From Chryseobacterium sp. YIM B08800 (GTDB taxonomy: Bacteria; Bacteroidota; Bacteroidia; Flavobacteriales; Weeksellaceae): a DNA stretch of 64,000 bases. The notes under the pieces were generated by a model, which saw only the letters and a program-made list of their open reading frames with translations, was not told the DNA's origin and searched no databases. The stretch lies in NCBI RefSeq assembly GCF_026163565.1, contig NZ_JAPDKN010000002.1, forward strand, positions 1 through 64,000, read 5' to 3'. Within the stretch, counting starts at the first letter, position 1; each line of letters begins with the position of its first letter. Made by a program: the position numbers and the translations under genes. Below are positions 61,733 to 64,000 of this stretch, in pieces.

Positions 61733-62722
61733 GTGAAAATTTTCCGAATAATACTTTTTATACTGCATTTAGGATTATTATTTCTGTTAACAGGGGTTTT
61801 GCTGAATGCTTATATTCCGCCAAAGATTTTTCCTTGGCTTAATTTGCTCTCTTTAGGTTTTCCTATTTTAGTTATTGGATATATTATGCTCACATTTTTC
61901 TGGATTTTCAGCTGGAAAAAAAGAGCATTTGTCTTTATGTTTATGGGATTATTTTTCTTAAATCCTGTAAAAAGATGGGTTAATTATTCTTCTGAAAGTA
62001 AAGAAACAGCAAATCTTAAAATTGTTTCTTTCAATATGAAAAGCGGGAAAAAAGGAATTGATAAAATAAAAGATTATCTTGAACAAAAAAATGCAGACAT
62101 TATATTTATTCAGGAAGAAAATGGCCAGCTAAAATTAAATAATCTGGAGGGAGAATACAGCCTTCCTGTAATTCGTCTTTATTCAAAATATAAAATTGTT
62201 TCCCGAAAAAATCTTTTTGAAAACCTTTCTGATACAGACATTACTTCACAATGCGAACAAATCGACCTCGAAATAAAAGGCAAAATCTATCGTGTTTTTA
62301 ATGTTCATTTACAATCTTTTGGTGTTGTAAAAAGTATGGTAAAGCTTAACGGAAGCAGCGAGGAAGATGAGAAAAAAGTGAAAAATATTGTCAAGAAATT
62401 AATTCCCACCTTTAAGTCGCATCAGGAGCAGGTAAAAATCATCCGTGAAAGTATTGATAATTCTCCTTATCCTGTGATTGTTGCGGGAGATTTTAATGCC
62501 GTTCCCAATTCTTATGAATATTATAAAACTTCAGAAGGGTTAAAAGATGCTTTTTATGAAGTAGGCAGAGGAAGCGGAACCAGCTTTCATGATTACAAAT
62601 ATCCTTTAAGAATAGATTATATTTTTACTTCAGAATCTATAAAACCGGTAACCTACAAAGTTGATCACTCCGTAAATCTTTCTGACCATTTTCCGGTAGT
62701 TGCTACTTTTAAAATCGATTAA
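61733..62722 (+). CDS. Endonuclease/exonuclease/phosphatase family protein, membrane-anchored
   Basis: 329 residues from a GTG start 6 bp after rhomboid. Three N-terminal hydrophobic segments (LFILHLGLLFLLTGVLLNAY; LLSLGFPILVIGYIMLTFF; AFVFMFMGLFFLNPV) precede a catalytic domain of the EEP superfamily: VSFNMKSGKKG, DIIFIQEEN with the metal Glu, VIVAGDFNAVPNSYEYYK, and RIDYIFTS...LSDHFPVVATF with the Asp and His pair. Substrates in this family range from DNA to phospholipids and inositol phosphates. A near-copy follows directly. Confidence 0.88.
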   Translation: MKIFRIILFILHLGLLFLLTGVLLNAYIPPKIFPWLNLLSLGFPILVIGYIMLTFFWIFSWKKRAFVFMFMGLFFLNPVKRWVNYSSESKETANLKIVSFNMKSGKKGIDKIKDYLEQKNADIIFIQEENGQLKLNNLEGEYSLPVIRLYSKYKIVSRKNLFENLSDTDITSQCEQIDLEIKGKIYRVFNVHLQSFGVVKSMVKLNGSSEEDEKKVKNIVKKLIPTFKSHQEQVKIIRESIDNSPYPVIVAGDFNAVPNSYEYYKTSEGLKDAFYEVGRGSGTSFHDYKYPLRIDYIFTSESIKPVTYKVDHSVNLSDHFPVVATFKID

Positions 62723-62790
62723 ACCTTTTATTTAAATTTCATAAAACGCTGATTGGCAGAATTTTTGTTACTAAACAAACATTTGAATTC

Positions 62791-63776
62791 ATGAAGCGGT
62801 TTCCTTTTTTACTTTTCATCCATTTAGCTGTTTTAATACTGTTAATCAGCACATTGCCAACGCTTGGATAGCTCCCAATTATTTCAGCAAGCTCAATCTT
62901 CTTTCATTAGGTTTTCCTTATTTAATTTTAACCCATCTTTTATTGACAATTATTTGGATCATTAAAAGAAAAAAAATTGCTCTCATTTTTATTCTTTCAA
63001 CATTTATTTTTTACAATCCTGTAAGACGATGGGTAAATTTCTCTCCACAAAACAGCAATATTACTTCCGCAAAAACAGATATAAAAGTTTTAACCTACAA
63101 TGTAAAATATGGAAGTTTGGGTTGGAATAATGTAAAAAAATATATCCGAGATCAAAATGCCGATATTATTCTGGTGCAGGAAAAAGACACCAACAGAGCA
63201 CTCAGAAGTGATTTGGTAAAATATCCTTCGGTGATATTAAAAACCAAACACAAAATTTTGAGGCAGGGAGATTTAATCAATGATGCTTCTAAAGGCAATT
63301 CTTTTTTTGCAGATATTAATATCAATGGGAAAATCGTAAGAGTTGTAAATGTTTATCTGGAACCTTTCAGATTAAATAAAAACATGCTTGGACTGGAAAA
63401 TGAAAACTCTGAGAAAAAAGAAAACAATAAAATGGAAGCTCTTTTTTCGAGGCTAATTCCTACTTTCAGAACGCATGAAGAACAGGTGAAGAAAATCAGA
63501 AAAGTGGTTGATAACTCGCCTTATCCTGTAATTCTTGCAGGAGATTTTAATTCGGTTCCTAATTCCTGGGAATATTATAATCTAGGCAAAAACCTTGATG
63601 ATGCCTTTGTAAAAGCTGGAAATGGAAGCTCTACCAGTTTTCATGATTATAAATTTCCACTGAGAATAGATTATATTTTTGCATCGCGCAGTATTATTCC
63701 CAAAAGTTATAAGGTAGATTATTCTGTAAAATTATCAGATCATTATCCTGTAATTGCCGAATTTCTATTAAATTAG
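62791..63776 (+). pseudogene. Tandem EEP paralogue with N-terminal frameshift
   Basis: From the ATG at 62791 the frame reads MKRFPFLLFIHLAVLILLIS, then stops at a TAG near 62870. One base over, ANAWIAPNYFSKLNLLSLGF continues and joins the intact downstream catalytic part (VRRWVNFS, NADIILVQEKD, VILAGDFNSVPNSWEYY, RIDYIFAS, LSDHYPVIAEF). Total length of 986 bp equals 329 codons minus one base, the size of its neighbour at 61733. So it is a duplicated copy broken by one base. Starting at a downstream TTG (62943) would remove two membrane helices and is not convincing. Confidence 0.8.
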
Positions 63777-63780
63777 TCAC

Positions 63781-64000
63781 ATGAAAAATGTGATTTTTGC
63801 CAGTGTAATTTTATGTTTATCAATGGTTGCGTGTTCTCAGCGAGAACCCGTTGTAAATAACGTTCAAGAATTAAAAGTAAAATACGACACCACTGCAATA
63901 GATTCTTTTTCGGCAGGCGCTACATCGGTTGATATTGCAAGACAAATAAGAATGTCTTCACAAAAATATCAGGATTCTTTAAAAGAGGCCTTAAAATTGC
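63781..64000 (+). CDS. Lipoprotein, 5' part only (window ends)
   Basis: The ATG at 63781 follows the previous stop by 4 bp. The signal VILCLSMVACS gives a lipid-modified Cys near residue 17. About 73 residues are visible, polar and unassignable (VVNNVQELKVKYDTTAIDS). The gene runs off the window end. Confidence 0.75.
   Translation, partial: MKNVIFASVILCLSMVACSQREPVVNNVQELKVKYDTTAIDSFSAGATSVDIARQIRMSSQKYQDSLKEALKL

Noticed and set aside
62943..63776. Second EEP protein as an intact gene starting at TTG 62943
   Set aside because: This start removes two membrane helices that are clearly encoded upstream in a frame one base off; a frameshifted copy explains the data better.
1..64000. CRISPR array, prophage or integrative element
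   Set aside because: No regularly spaced repeats, integrase, transposase, phage structural gene or attachment-site pair was found; the tRNA-Asn locus has no integrase beside it.

Overview
The window is AT-rich chromosomal DNA from a member of the Bacteroidota, class Flavobacteriia, most likely Chryseobacterium or a close relative in the Weeksellaceae. This rests on -7 boxes of the TAnnTTTG type with a TTG about 19 bases upstream, a type IX secretion (T9SS) sorting domain, GLPGLI, DUF5686 and PorD-like (DUF4835) proteins, tryptophanase (indole formation), SusC/FecA-style TonB receptors and no extended Shine-Dalgarno sequences. No species is claimed. I see no prophage, integrase, transposase or CRISPR array. 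Most of the window is housekeeping and envelope genes.

Layout. 1-13 kb: VOC protein, uvrB, a BlaI/BlaR1-type regulator-sensor pair with an operator laid over its promoter, a PQQ sugar dehydrogenase facing tryptophanase across a strong bidirectional terminator, miaE with a DUF502 membrane protein, an acyltransferase, a zinc peptidase lipoprotein, a GLPGLI protein, then rplU-rpmA. 13-19 kb: a DUF5686 outer-membrane protein, a tRNA-Asn locus (two intact copies, a decayed third copy and a frameshifted GIY-YIG nuclease gene whose 3' end is made of tRNA sequence), rseP and a small beta-barrel protein. 19-29 kb: a nitrilase-type amidase, DUF4126, the minus-strand run tatD-tcdA-rnpA, a TetR regulator, and the cluster bamD-rpoZ-coaBC-porD-recN. 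29-40 kb: a radical SAM protein, a large AsmA-like protein, DUF2797, a T9SS cargo protein, a nucleotide-sugar epimerase and secA.

40-47 kb is an iron-uptake block: two TonB-dependent receptors alternate with two paralogous PepSY-type inner-membrane reductase-like proteins. 47-55 kb holds a ROK sugar kinase, msrA, an unknown HTH-like/transmembrane protein, a structured untranslated region leading into a tiny Gly/Asn-rich protein, a TPR-histidine kinase with its response regulator, YegP (DUF1508), a stand-alone HsdR-N-like nuclease, and two small secreted proteins, one with a PBCV-type basic adaptor motif. 55-64 kb holds an OmpR-family two-component system, a UspA-like protein with DUF1275, then mutL (without the endonuclease motif), rhomboid, two tandem endonuclease/exonuclease/phosphatase genes (the second frameshifted) and a lipoprotein cut by the window end.

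The least ordinary items are the tRNA-Asn/GIY-YIG locus, the structured RNA and small peptide next to the TPR kinase, the BlaI operator architecture, a dispersed family of triloop palindromes, and key motifs missing from MutL and the ROK kinase. All family assignments come from reading motifs by eye, without database searches.
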